Source of the DNA: Plumapathes pennacea
Taxonomy: Eukaryota > Cnidaria > Anthozoa > Antipatharia > Myriopathidae
Reading direction: 5' to 3'
Assembly: GCA_964036295.1 (NCBI GenBank)
Contig: OZ038465.1
Span: 3,171,115 to 3,235,114, forward strand
DNA length: 64,000 nt
This document shows positions 40,250-51,522 of the stretch, one piece after another. Within the stretch, counting starts at the first letter, position 1. Every line of letters begins with the position of its first letter. The translations under genes and the position numbers were made by a program. The notes under the pieces are model-generated. The model was not told where the DNA came from, did not search any database, and saw nothing but the letters and a program-made list of their open reading frames with translations.

Positions 40250-41400
40250 CCTGGGGCCCAAGCGAGCTTAAAAACGCATATTTTTTTTTTTCCTTTTTGT
40301 CGGTCGAGAATCAGCACACGGTGATTGGTTCATATTATCACGTGCTAGGCGATGACGTAATCGACTTCGCTAAACAACTCGAGATGTGGCCAGTGAATTG
40401 CTCTTTACTTGTGCGTAAAAGTTAACTGCATCCCATCCAAACTCAACACCATTTGGCTCTGTGGAATATGCTACTCTTGTTCAAAATGCGTGAAAGGTTA
40501 TTCAAGGGTACGCGGCTTGGCTCACGACTTCGTCTTCGAGGACTTCGATTTTCTTTTACATAAACATTTGTGGGGATACAATAAAATTGAGCAAAGCGAG
40601 ATCTACCAACGATCACTTCTTCCTCAGCCATATCCCAATTTTCAAATAATGACGCCATCTGTTCCACTGATTGTTTGACCTTCGTGGCACCGAGCCAAAA
40701 TGTCGCAGCAACAACATAAATGCACAGTAGAGTGAAATTTTGATTCCAAACAAAAGTCAGATTTTCTGACGCTTTACTTGTATCAACAAGAATAATACAA
40801 AGTAAAAGAATACAAAGTACCTTCAAGTTCATCTTCATACTAAACAGTTCCATATAATCCACTATCAAGCGATTGCCAAAAATCGAAGTTGCTTCGCCGT
40901 CTTCACACACGTTCTGGTCTTTGTATCTCGACCGCCTTCGTTCAGCTTCTTCCTTCAAGTTGTCGAGGTTCTGGATATCAGGTTCTTCATACATTTCTGT
41001 ACAGTTGTGCATAGCTATGCAGTTCATTGATAAGAACATTGATATGTTCATTGATATGTTCATTGATATATTCATTGATAAGTTCATTGCATTTGCTTTC
41101 ATGGCTTTCAATATGGCTTTTGAGGCTGAACGGGCCGACCCAAGCCACTAAAACCGCTCAATGAAATTTAATGTGGGTCTACCGCAGCCGGCGTATGCGT
41201 TTGTAAGTAGAATGAGCGGTCCACAGAAGAATCCACAAAGCCAACTAAGGCACGCAACACACTCATCAATCGTCCACATCGCTTCTTCAAAATGGCGAAA
41301 CTGCTCCCCCGGCAAGTCATGTGATCACAAAACGTCATCTAAAATCACGTGAAAATATGCACCAATCACCGTGTGCAGATTCGTAACCCAGAAAGAAAAT
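40250..41400 (-). mobile_element. Element with CACGGTGATTGG ends on both sides
   Basis: The left end (AGCACACGGTGATTGGTTC, 40312-40330) and right end (ACCAATCACCGTGTGCAGA near 41361-41379) are inverted. Both are followed inwards by a TATnATCACGTG-like block. The left 240 bp match the ends of the copies at 17410 and 32190. It encloses the 222-aa ORF described separately. Confidence 0.6.
40443..41111 (-). CDS. Unrecognised 222-aa ORF inside an inverted-repeat element
   Basis: It starts with MNIS repeats from a 12-bp microsatellite (41035-41092), then a charged stretch (KEEAERRRSRYKDQN), a hydrophobic segment VLCILLLCIILV, a second hydrophobic segment LLCIYVVAATFWLGA, and an arginine-rich tail (SPRRRSREPSR). 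The two hydrophobic stretches could be membrane helices. I recognise no family. It lies between inverted ends of a repeat, so it may be a captured exon or a transposon ORF. Confidence 0.35.
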   Translation of the reverse strand: MKAMKANAMNLSMNISMNISMNISMFLSMNCIAMHNCTEMYEEPDIQNLDNLKEEAERRRSRYKDQNVCEDGEATSIFGNRLIVDYMELFSMKMNLKVLCILLLCIILVDTSKASENLTFVWNQNFTLLCIYVVAATFWLGATKVKQSVEQMASLFENWDMAEEEVIVGRSRFAQFYCIPTNVYVKENRSPRRRSREPSRVPLNNLSRILNKSSIFHRAKWC

Positions 41401-41504
41401 AAAAATAATAAAAATACGACGAAGATAAAGACACGGTGTTCAAACCTAAGCTCGTCGCTTTCCCACGAGCCTAAGCTAAGCCTAAGCCTAAGCTCGTCGG
41501 GGCT

Positions 41505-41951
41505 ATGCCCCAACAAGCAATGAAATCTGATAACTTGTTGACATTACTTGCGGTTTTGGTCAAATTCATTTTCGAATTCTTCTTCTCTCAGTTCTCTACA
41601 GCATTTTTCATTGCTGACGAAAACTATGCGAAGCAAAGCAAATATAATCAAATGATAGAAATATTTCGACAAGCTGAAGTCGCTCGATCGCGATCAGGGC
41701 TGTCAGTGCACGGGTCTTTTAACTTTGACTTACGCTTGTCAAACCGAGAATTTACCAAAAACCTCTGTGATAATGGTTCTGAAGTGCAACAGATCTACTG
41801 GAAATTCAGGAATACAATGCATCGCCAGAAATTTCAGACATCCGGTTGCGCCATCTCGGAAGAGGCATCAGGTTTCACGCTGACAGCCGCTCAAGAAATA
41901 ACAAAGAAATGTATGGGATCTGATAATAAATTGCGCTTTTCGCTTAACTGA
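41505..41951 (+). CDS. Unrecognised ORF, 148 aa, doubtful
   Basis: Begins with a hydrophobic stretch (LLTLLAVLVKFIFEFFF) and ends inside the 610-bp direct repeat. Its last third therefore comes from repeat DNA. No domain is recognised; it may be partly chance. Confidence 0.15.
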   Translation: MPQQAMKSDNLLTLLAVLVKFIFEFFFSQFSTAFFIADENYAKQSKYNQMIEIFRQAEVARSRSGLSVHGSFNFDLRLSNREFTKNLCDNGSEVQQIYWKFRNTMHRQKFQTSGCAISEEASGFTLTAAQEITKKCMGSDNKLRFSLN

Positions 41952-42429
41952 AGCACGTTCGTAAAAATGTCTGGGCAGCATTCGGAAGAGGAAAGCTTCC
42001 TAAACACAACAGTACAAAAAATATTTATCTCCGGTAAAATTCGATGTGTACTTTTTTGAATTTAAAATTTCGGCCGACGTAAGAAAGGATTGATAGCAGA
42101 ATACGCTCAAAACCGGCTACTGTCACTTTTTAAGCTGCATTTAATACAAGAACCTTGGGTACAACGCAAAATGTCTACCCCGTACCTGATTGTCGAAGGA
42201 TTGAACATCTCCTGTGAAGCCTCAGTCAGTCCCCTGGAGCAAATTCGATGTGTACTTTTTGTGTTTGAATTTGCAGTTCACAGCCAGCCATGGCGAATAC
42301 CTCCCGTGAAATACGCTGACTTCGGATGTTGATATTTTGGGCTGGGAAGCTCCAAATCGCATGAAAATTGTACCAAACGAAAGCTAATTTCAACTAGGTT
42401 GTTCAGCGGCACGTCTCCTAAACGTAGCA
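41820..42429 (+). repeat. 610-bp direct repeat, copy 1
   Basis: Same length and nearly the same sequence as 43876-44485. The borders are sharp: CATCGCCAGAAATTTCAG at the start and CTCCTAAACGTAGCA at the end of both. An open frame at 42090-42332 is shared with copy 2 except for a later stop. Confidence 0.92.
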
Positions 42430-42796
42430 TATTTTATTAACGAGTGCATATTTTTCGGCGGCACAAAGCGAAAGGCGGAAAATTTGTCTATTTTCGAAGG
42501 CTATGCAAGACTAAATTTTGCCAGCGGTCCGAAATGAGTGCTTTTTCCCCCAGCCAGCAGTAAAGGAAAAACAAAACACTTGCCAGCACAGGATGCTGTG
42601 TGGAACACATCTTTTGCGGAACAGCTCCGATGGTTGCTCCTCATGAAGCTTCGCTTTTCAGCACTTCGTGCTGAACGCGAGCTTAAAAACGAAACAGCTT
42701 ACCTTAATTCTCAAAGGATCATCAACCAAAGCTTATCCTCAACGGTCAACCAAAGCACACTCGATCTGAATTAACGACGCAACGACGCTAATAACG
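42430..42796. other. Spacer with a short ORF
   Basis: A plus-strand frame at 42538-42774 contains EQLRWLLLMKLRFSALRAER, helical in character. No family is recognised, and there are repeats on both sides. Confidence 0.25.
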
Positions 42797-43304
42797 ACGC
42801 TAGTGAGTGCATGTGTTAACCTCGTGCAAAATACTCCCTCCTGATTGGCTAAGAACGGTCACACCTTAAATCAGCATCTCTTTTCATTGCCTCTGTTGGC
42901 TCTTATATTTTCGGCCTCATAACTAACCCCAACCAAAGTCTCAAGGGCTACACCCTACATTACACTTTTAACAGCTCGATCGAGACCGTCTTTGCTCGGC
43001 TTGCTACAACGACGCTAGTGAGTGCATGTGTTTACCTCGTGCAAAATATTCCCTCCTGATTGGCTAAGAACGGTCACACCATAAATCAACATCTCTCATC
43101 TCTTTTCATTGGCTCTGTTGGCTCTAATATTTCCGGCCTCACAATTGGCCCCTACCAAAGTCTTCAGGGAATCTACACCTTTTAAACCTTACATTACACT
43201 TTTACAGCTCGATCGAGAATTTTTCTGCCTGCTGCAATACTTCGCGCGGCATTATGCTAGCCGCCTCGCAAGCCGACCGTCTTCGCTCGGCTTGCTCAGT
43301 GGCA
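42797..43304. repeat. GACGCTAGTGAGTGC family, two tandem copies
   Basis: Copies at 42797-43003 and 43013-43304, head to tail, each starting GACGCTAGTGAGTGCATGTG and ending in TCGGCTTGCT. The third copy is at 29236-29466. Confidence 0.82.
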
Positions 43305-43742
43305 ATAACAATTAACCGGGTCAGACTAGAATGAGTTGTTTTAATAATTTTATGCTTCAATGTGAATACACACTATGATGTCGATCGAATTTGGCAGAAC
43401 ATCATCATCATCGTGCTGTGCTCAACGTCTAAAAAACTATCAAGTAACTGACGTCTACTAGCAATAACCACGGGCCTTGGGAGATTCAGAACGGCGTTTC
43501 CCAGTTGCGAGAAGACACTGTAATATAGTATAATAATCTAAGCTAGTTAGTTATTATCTGGTTTGATATTAAGTTGTTATATCATGTGATACGCTCGTGA
43601 TTAAAGACAGATTTACACTCTCAGCTTCGGGGCTCCGCACGTGTTATTATATGGTGTCAGCAGTTAAACCGAAAAAAGACGAAAGGAGAGATCAACAACA
43701 CTGTTATCTCACTGACAATCGTTAAATCGACTTGAGAACGGC

Positions 43743-43982
43743 ATGGCGAGGTACAAAACACCCGAAATTTCCTGGACGGCCACAGATCTGAACAACGAAT
43801 GGCGCCGATTCAGACGACAAGTCATGTGCATTCTTGAGGGACCTCTACACGATAAAGACGACCCGGTAAAGGTAACATCGCCAGAAATTTCAGACATCCG
43901 GTTGCGCCATCTCGGAAGAGGCATCAGGTTTCACGCTGACAGCCGCTCAAGAAATAACAAAGAAATGTATGGGATCTGGTAA
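43743..43982 (+). pseudogene. Gypsy gag start, interrupted
   Basis: The first 44 residues (MARYKTPEISWTATDLNNEW, then FRRQVMCILEGPL) look like a gag N terminus. From 43876 the frame runs into the 610-bp repeat and stops. The gag-like frame resumes at 44563. Confidence 0.55.
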
Positions 43983-44485
43983 TAAATTGTGCTTTTCGCT
44001 TAGCTGAAGCACGTTCGTAAAAATGTCTGGGCAGCATTCGGAAGAGGAAAGCTTCCTAAACACAACAGTACAAAAAATATTTATCTCCGGTAAAATTCGA
44101 TGTGTACTTTTTTGAATTTAAAATTTCGGCCGACGTAAGAAGGGATTGATAGCAGAATACGCTCAAAACCGGCTACTGTCACTTTTTAAGCTGCATTTAA
44201 TACACGAACCTTGGGTACAACGCAAAATGTCTACCCCGTACCTGATTGTCGAAGGATTGAACATCTCCTGTGAAGCCTCAGTCAGTCCCCTGGAGCAAAT
44301 TCGATGTGTACGTTTTGTGTTTGAATTTGCAGTTCACAGCCAGCCATGACGAATACCTCCCGTGAAATATGCTGACTTCGGATGTTGATATTTTGGGCAG
44401 GGAAGCTCCAAATCGCATGAAAATTGTACCAAACGAAAGCTAATTTCAACTAGGTCGTTCAGCGGCACGTCTCCTAAACGTAGCA
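43876..44485 (+). repeat. 610-bp direct repeat, copy 2, inside gag
   Basis: Second copy of 41820-42429, 2056 bp downstream. Because it splits gag-like sequence, the arrangement suggests insertion or unequal exchange involving this segment. Confidence 0.92.
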
Positions 44486-44765
44486 GTCTCTTTTTGAACC
44501 GGAGAAACCCATCCCTCCCCCACCCCACTGAGGCAAAGTACGTAACAATGTTGAATGTGTGAATGGCGCATGCTCATACCGCACGCCGCTGGGAAAGACC
44601 GGAAGCAATCGTGGACGCAAAATGTCCGGAATTTCTGGCGATGAACTACCTCCAGATGTGGATCGGTGACAAAGGGATGGACGTAGTTGAGAGCTTCACG
44701 TACGCCAAACCCGAAGACGCGCAGAAGTTAGCCGTTGTTATGACCAAGAGGAAATTGAAGTCGGT

Positions 44766-45344
44766 GTGACGTTCCAGTTGGACAGCGGAGCCAAAGCAAA
44801 CGTTATTTCACTGGCGACATACCAGAGTCTCCTGAAGAAACCAACGATAAGGAAGACAAAGACGATGCTGATATCCTTCTCAAAACATAAGCTGCGCCCC
44901 CGTGGAGAAGCGATGATGACTTTGAAGTACAAAACCAAGAAGGAAGACGTCAGGTTCTTCATAGTCGAAGCCCAAGTGCAGTCAGTGCTCAGTGGAGAAA
45001 CCTGTCTCAAACTTGGACTTCTGAAGAGAATATATGAAGTAGCAGCTCAAGAAGAGGAGCCGCAGAAGAGCTCAACTAGGCAGAGTGCCAGACTGGAGGA
45101 TTACCCCGAGTTGTTCGCAGGCCTGGGTTGCCTCCCAGGTGAATACAAGATACAATACAAGCCCTACTGGCCAGAGAGAGACGAAATCAGCCAAGTACAT
45201 GGACTCCTACTTAAAGGAAGTCGGATCATAATTCCCTCGACCATGAGGCTCGACATGCTGGATTGCATTCATTCAGAACATCAAGGCATCACCAAGTGCC
45301 GTCAACGCGCAAAGACCTCAGCAAGCAAGTCGAAGACATGGTGA
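44766..45344 (+). pseudogene. Gypsy protease and start of integrase (RT deleted)
   Basis: 192 aa. FQLDSGAKANVISLATYQSL holds the aspartic protease DSG motif, followed by SGETCLKLGLL. After GEYKIQYKP, where an RT domain should begin, the frame passes directly to YWPERDEIS and SRIIIPSTMRLDMLDCIHSE, the zinc-finger region of integrase. About 500 codons of RT and RNase H are missing. A frameshift follows near 45300. Confidence 0.8.
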
Positions 45345-45619
45345 GAAGCTGCCGGAAGTGCATAGAGCAGCAGAATCCCCGACCGGAGCCAATGATCCCA
45401 TCCGCGATACCAGAACGTCCCTGGCAAGTCATTGGAACCGACCTGTTCTATCTGAAGGGTATCCAGTACCTGTTAGTCGTGGACTACTTTTCTCGGTACG
45501 TGGAAGTTTCACCCCTGTTGTCGTCCCAGACATCACCTGAGATCGTTCGTGCCCTGAAATCCGTGTTCGCGAGACATGGAATACCAGAGACGGTCAGGTC
45601 CGACAATGGACCCCAGTAA
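45263..45619 (+). pseudogene. Gypsy integrase core, first part
   Basis: 118 aa. The zinc-finger cysteines are in SCRKCIEQQN; the core has WQVIGTDLFYLKGIQYLLVV (first catalytic Asp) and ETVRSDNGPQ (second Asp), then an in-frame stop at 45617-45619. Confidence 0.85.
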
Positions 45620-45667
45620 GACGCTGCTGTCTTTGCAAAGTTCGCAAAAGATTGGGACTTCAACCAC

Positions 45668-46207
45668 GTGACAAGTTCTCCAAAGTATGCTCAGAGCAAT
45701 GGAGAAGTGGAGAGAGCGGTACAGACAGTGAAAAATCTCATAACCAAAGCAGAGGATCCAGCAAAGGCCTTGCTAGCTTACCGCTCAACACCGTTAGAAT
45801 GCAACCACAGCCCAGCTGAGCTGTTATTTGGCCGAAAGATTCGCTCCAACATTCCAACCATTCCATCACAGCTCCAGCCGCAGTGGCCTGACCTGGCAAA
45901 GTTGAGAGCATCAGAAGAAGACAGCAAGGTGCAACAATGTGCCTACTACAATGCCCGCCACCGCACTCGTCCCTTACCACAGTTGCAGCCAGGAGGAAAG
46001 GTGTGGGTACGTGACAGGAAGGTGCCAGCAACCATCAACCATCAAGATTCTACACCTCGTTCGTACATAGCAACTACTCCAAGTGGAACAACTCTTCGTC
46101 GTAATCGCCGTGACCTGATTCCACTAAACTCTTGTGCGAGCGACACCACAGCACCTTCTTTGACGCCTCTATTGTCGCAGTCATCATCACAAGCCGCCTT
46201 CCAATGA
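45668..46207 (+). pseudogene. Gypsy integrase core end and C-terminal region
   Basis: 179 aa in the same frame as the previous part, after the stop. SPKYAQSNGEVERAVQTVKN contains the third catalytic residue (Glu). RSTPLECNHSPAELLFGRKI and a C-terminal GKVWVRD follow. With the stop, the integrase is not functional. Confidence 0.85.
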
Positions 46208-46567
46208 CCAGTGCAAAGCCAACCAACGGCCTCCCAAACCAGTGAGAAGCCACCCGTAGTCACACGATCGGGAAGAGCGATTAAACCTCCACAAAGACTT
46301 GATATCTGACTCACCCATGATGTGACAAGCGATATCAGAACATTGAACTTAGGGCTTCCAGCATTATATTAGTTTTTATTGTTTGTTAGGTTTTGTTAAG
46401 GTTGTTTTCATGATTCGCATTATTTACTGATTGCAAAGGGGAGATGTTGTGTTATCTAATAGTAGTTAATTAGTTAATAGTTAATAGTTTTTATGATTAT
46501 GCGTGCACGCTCGAGATAAAACAGTCTGTAATAAAGTACGCTTGAATAAAGACCTTGGAGAATACAA

Positions 46568-47370
46568 CAGGTATCACACAGCAACACAAAGCATCACACA
46601 GCAACACACAGCATCACACAGCATCACACAGTATCACAAGGTATCACACAGCAACATACAAGGCATCAATCACACAGTATCACAAGGTATCACACAGCAA
46701 CACAGCATCACACAGCAACACAGAGCATCACACAGCATCACACAGTATCACAAGGTATCACACAGCAACATACAAGGCATCAATCACACAGCATCACAAG
46801 GTATCACACAGCAACACACAGCAACACAGAGCATCACACAGCATCACAAGGTATATCACACAGCATCACAAGGCATCACACGGCAATCACACAGCATCAC
46901 AAGCTATCACACAGCATCACAAGGCATCACAAGCTATCACACAGCATTACACAAGGTATCACACAGCAACACAAAGCATCACACAGCAACACACAGCATC
47001 ACACGGCATCACACAGTATCACAAGGTATCACACAGCAACACAGCATCACACAGCAACACAGAGCATCACATGGCATTACACAGCATCACAAGGTATATC
47101 ACACAGCATCACAAGGCATCACACGGCAATCACACAGCATCACACAGCATCACAAGGCATTACACAACATGACAAGGCCTTATACACAGCAGCACAGTAT
47201 CACAAGGCATCACACAGCATCACAAGGTAATTACACAGCAACACGAGGCCACAGCATCACAAGATATCACACAGCAACATAAGGCATCAATCACACAGCA
47301 TTAGAAGGCATCACACAGCAACACACAGTACTGACAAGGCAGCACACAGCAGCACACAGCATCACAAGGT
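46568..47370. repeat. Minisatellite array 1 (ATCACACAGC/ATCACAAGG)
   Basis: Tandem units of about 10-22 bp built from ATCACACAGCA and ATCACAAGGT. Two plus-strand open frames of 205 and 259 codons are side effects of stop-free repeats. The array begins directly at the end of the Gypsy 3' LTR. It is the same satellite as 51523-54213, in the opposite orientation. Confidence 0.93.
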
Positions 47371-47460
47371 ATCAGTTATTTTTCATTCTTTTATGTAGGT
47401 TTTGTCATAGGATATAACATCCAAGGCAGCACATTCATACTTCCTGTAGTTATAAAACAG
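47371..47460. repeat. Array flank, inverted copy at 51446-51522
   Basis: The stretch containing TTTTTCATTCTTTTATGTAG and GGATATAACATCCAAGGCAG is found reversed immediately outside array 2, so the array and flank were duplicated together. Confidence 0.88.
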
Positions 47461-47479
47461 CACCATCCCAGCTAACAAT

Positions 47480-47800
47480 TTTTCGTTGCAGCAACGTTGT
47501 CACAATGTTACGTTTTCGTTGTCACAATGTTATGTCATTACGTTGCGACAACATCAAAGTGTGGACTACCATAAACGTTGTTGTAACGTTGCGATTTACG
47601 TTGTGACGGAACGTTCCGAAAACGTTTAGACATAACGTTTTCGATGAACATTCTCACAACGTTCAAATGTTACGTTGCGACAACATCAAAGTGTGGACTA
47701 CCATAAACGTTGTAGTAACATGGCTACTGACGTTGTGACTGAACGTTCAGAGAACGTTTAAACACAATGTTCTTGGTAAACATTCCACCAGCATTGGAAT
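47480..47800. repeat. ACGTT-rich block, divergent copy
   Basis: Two partial units share ACGTTGCGACAACATCAAAG and GTGTGGACTACCATAAACG about 130 bp apart. AACGTT motifs are as dense as in 25447-25862, but the spacer sequences differ. Confidence 0.8.
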
Positions 47801-48787
47801 AATTTTACGTGATCAATAGATCATGAATAAACCATGAATACTACAATATACCAGATATAAAAGCTCATAACAGGACATGCAACAATGTTGTGAAATTATT
47901 TTATTTACTAGATAGTTTTGAATAGTAGCATCGTACCAAATTGCCTACAATACTTGAAAAGTATAAACCAAAAGTATTGCGACCATCCATATAATATCTG
48001 TGCTTCTTGGTCTGAATATTACAGCTGGGTATGGTCTTGAAGAGCAGCATTTCGATTCTTTCCTGCAAAATATATTATTGTAACATGGTTAATCATCACT
48101 ACAATGTGAACTGTAAACGGTAACTACGTGTATTACAGTATATGAAACTGATGAAATCCCTAGTAAATCTTGATAACAGTATAATCTTTTCCACATAACA
48201 AAAAATTGATAAAACATATATGCATTAGTTTGGTTACTTTGGGCATGAGTTAAATGTATGAAGATCAATACTTTAAAATAATGTTCAGGATGTTATCATT
48301 CCAGGAATTTTGTCAGCTTTAATAGTCAGATTATGTGTAAAAGGTCATTTGTATCTCCATCAAGAAGACACAGGATTCATACAGCCTTCTTAAACCAAAA
48401 GCAAGGACTTTTCTAGGGCCTTTCAAGCAAAGTTTTACATTTTCAAGGACAATGCCATTATATTTGATGGACAGAGTAAAATGTTTGTAGCAGTCTTTGA
48501 AGATTCTTATTTTTTTTCTCAACTAACTACATCTAAACAGTGCTGTTTTTCGAAGAGCATTTGACTTGGTGATCAGAACCATATTATCAGTCAATCAATT
48601 AACTTCTGGGTTGATTTGTTATTGACAAATTATTGAGCTTTTCATGGACTCACGTATAAATTCAAGGACTTTTCAAAAGTAAACATCAAAAAGATCAAAT
48701 ACTTTTCAAGACAATAAGTCAAATTTGTAGAGGACCCCATAGTAAATCACTCTTAATTACAAGTTGGCATCCTCAATATAGACTTTT
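47801..48787. other. No gene recognised
   Basis: AT-rich. A possible minus-strand acceptor at about 48065 (TATTTTGCAG) could join a short exon near 49370-49435 that starts ATGAATGGAGAAGTTGC, but the product would be only about 29 codons; I do not call it. Confidence 0.35.
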
Positions 48788-48820
48788 ATTATTATCTTCT
48801 TCTTCTTCTTCTTCTTCTTC

Positions 48821-48852
<32 letters not shown>

Positions 48853-48854
48853 TT
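48788..48854. repeat. TTC/TTA microsatellite
   Basis: A run of TTC trinucleotides followed by a run of TTA trinucleotides. Confidence 0.95.
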
Positions 48855-48935
48855 AATTCAAGGTCTTTATAAGATTGTATTAGCCAAGCTGAGACAAGTT
48901 TGAATACTGTAAAGTTTCAAGTCCACAGGCCCTGT

Positions 48936-49074
48936 GTCACTCTGGGCACACCAACTATTCATACACTTCTTTATAAATCAAAGCAAGTGTTTATACATGG
49001 CAAAGTGGTTTGCCATGTAAATGCTTGCTTCGATTTATAAAGAATGTATGAATAGTTGGTGTGCCCAGGGTGAC
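48936..49074. mobile_element. Palindromic MITE
   Basis: Ends GTCACTCTGGGCACACC and GGTGTGCCCAGGGTGAC. The arms of about 65 bp include CAACTATTCATACA and TTTATAAATCAAAGCAAG, with a loop at 49003-49010. Confidence 0.88.
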
Positions 49075-49831
49075 TCAAGGAGGAGATTGACTCAAATAAA
49101 AAATCAAGGCCAATTACCATTAATATTCGATTTATATATTCAGATATTTATGAACTTTTGAAGCTGTCTACAGTGTAAATGCAAATATATAGTTTCAATG
49201 AACTATGCAATTCAAGCACTTGTTAAGAGATAGTAAGCAGCCAAATTCAAGCCTTTTTTTACAAGCCTTGGCACCAATTGAGCAGCCAATCACACACATC
49301 CTATATAATAACACATCTTTGCCACTTGTTGTATATATAATATTGACTGATTTGTTGTTTACCTTGTATCCAGTGTTCCCCCAGCATTTCTGCAACTTCT
49401 CCATTCATGACTGTTTATGTCGATGCTTTGTGTGACCTCAAACATGCTCCTGGAAAAAATACATACAATCCAAGTGTTAATAAAGATAAGGACATACAAT
49501 ACGGTGTACATAGTTTACGCGGCCCAGTTGTTCAAAGCATGACTAGGCATCCCCGGTATAGACTATATAAACATTGTTGTATATCACTTCCTGTAACAGT
49601 AAATTCATAATGTGCTAGCTGGTATAAAAATTCAGTTTTATCATGAAATTTAATTATTCTGACTTCGATCACTGATTTGGCGCCCACAAATTCCTTGTCC
49701 ACTCTCTTCGCTGTGGCATATTTAATGCAGGGACAACTGCTCCCTGATTTTCGATATTAATTACGCTGAGTTTGGTCAGCACACTGTCTGAAAACACGAC
49801 TAATTTGAATAATTATTTATCTAAATTATTA
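49075..49831. other. No gene recognised
   Basis: Short open frames on both strands (49195-49435) overlap a possible minus-strand exon with splice signals (acceptor TTTTTTCCAG, donor CAAG/GTAAAC), but without a recognisable product. Confidence 0.35.
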
Positions 49832-50017
49832 AAGCCTTGTCCTCACTAGCGCATAAGCATAAGCATAAGCATAAGAATAAGAGAGCGACAGTGGCGACAT
49901 AAGCATAAGCATAAGGAACGAACATGTTTGATCCTTATGCTTATGCTTATGTCGCCACTGTCGCTCTCTTATTCTTATGCTTATGCTTATGCTTATGTGC
50001 TAGTGAGGACCAGGCTT
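49832..50017. mobile_element. Foldback MITE of ATAAGC repeats, copy 2
   Basis: Same structure and sequence as 40037-40234, with minor changes (CCTTGTCCTC instead of CCTGGTCCTC at the left end). Confidence 0.92.
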
Positions 50018-50359
50018 AAAGTTACATTAAAACATTTTTCGTGTGGGATTTGCTATGAATATTCAGTACACATACATCGGCCACGCATCCAAAATGTTGA
50101 CCCTATCAATATAAATATAAAGGCAGAGAACGATATTTTACTTATGCCGATCTATATAGATCCAAATTTGTCAAAGCGAGGTGCAGGCGAATCGAAAGGA
50201 AAGCAATAAAGTGTAACATGGAGGAACATGAAACGGTCAACGTGATCTATTTAAAACACCGCTGTACTTAGCTTTTGGAACTTGTAGATGTCTTCCTTTG
50301 TACATCCAAATCTGTCGATCGAGGACTAAGCATAATCTTTTAAAGTATCGGCAAACTGT

Positions 50360-51425
50360 TTCACTAGAACCGAATGCTTTTTGCTAAATCACAGTTCAAC
50401 TGTAAACGCGCGCCACTTCCAGCAGATACAACGGTCGTTCTGATTTTAGAATACGTAAGCTGATCGAAAGGCTCTCATTGGCTCAAACGTATCAGGTGAC
50501 AAGTACCCAGGCCCAACCGAGGACTTCCGCTCGGCAGCAGAACATGCTTTGAGCTTCGTAATAATGTAGCTGTGGAATTTTGTCTGGCATTTGTGATCAG
50601 CCGTAACTAATGATCCCAAACTACATCGATGGTACGCAGTTGCATCTATTTGGGATGGAAATCAGAAGAACGTGTGATTGCCAGACATGCAATACCTCCG
50701 CCAGATCAGTTTCGAGGTAAGTAAATTTTATCATGTTCCGATGTTCGGTTAATATAAAATACTATCGAAATGTATGGTTATACACGACTCGCTATTGTCT
50801 CTGATCGAGGTGTCGATATTAAGGTTTTCGTTTGTGGCGTGAATGCACGCAGCCACGAGCATATCTTCTATAATTCGGCACACTCCTTGGGGTACCAAGA
50901 TATTCATCTGCAGGGATAAATTACACACGTCCGCGGTCGATCTTGAGTGTTACTGTATTCTGACTACGGCCGTGTTAAAGTCTAGGAAATAATTCAGAAT
51001 TCTTGTAGTCTATGTGTGATTTGGGACTAACACATTACAGCAGCAACTTTAACGCAAACAGCATTCGTAAGAATGACAGATCATTTATAGTTATCGAATT
51101 ACTGTTCGGCATTGTTCAATCGACGTTGCGGCTCAGATTAGACAGCCACAAAACTTACAAAAAGGTTTATAGCCACGAAAATTATGGTAGGTCTGTACAC
51201 TACAAACGCATAAGCGAAACAAATTTAAAACTTTGTATAAATGAGGAAGATATAGACAAAATTAGCAAAGGTCACCAGGATAAAATGTAAATTAAAGTAA
51301 ATCTCACCTTTATGGAAATATAGAGATTGACGCTTGGCCCGGCTCGACCTGACTTGTGACAGAGGTGTTAACACTGGCAGCTAGTTCTATAACTACTATT
51401 CAAAAGTGATATATAAAAAATTATT
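50360..51425. repeat. Large inverted duplication, arm 1
   Basis: Matches the reverse complement of 55128-56527 over most of its length. The plus ORF at 51012-51290 (92 aa, MCDLGLTHYSSNFNANSIRK...) and the minus ORF at 55334-55546 are the same coding stretch in the two arms. It has no known domain but is preserved with few stops. A splice donor-like CGAG/GTAAGT lies at 50715-50722. Confidence 0.85.
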
Positions 51426-51522
51426 GAACAATATGGTGCTGTTTGATAACTACAGGAAGTTATGAATGTGCTGCCTTGGATGTTATATCCTATGACAAAA
51501 CATAAAAGAATGAAAAATAACT

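Larger units (their letters stand above)
43310..46560 (+). mobile_element. Degenerate Ty3/Gypsy LTR retrotransposon without RT
   Basis: A primer-binding-site-like TGGTGTCAGCAG lies at 43652. It is followed by a gag start, an aspartic protease, integrase pieces and a purine tract (AAAGGGGAGA) before TGTTGTGTTATC near 46446, the probable start of the 3' LTR, which ends near 46569. The 5' part (43310-43510) is the reverse complement of 54397-54617. LTRs are too diverged to delimit exactly. The RT and RNase H region is deleted and gag carries a 610-bp insert. Confidence 0.75.

Noticed and set aside
46503..47282. 205- and 259-codon plus-strand frames
   Set aside because: Same satellite artefact, in two overlapping frames.
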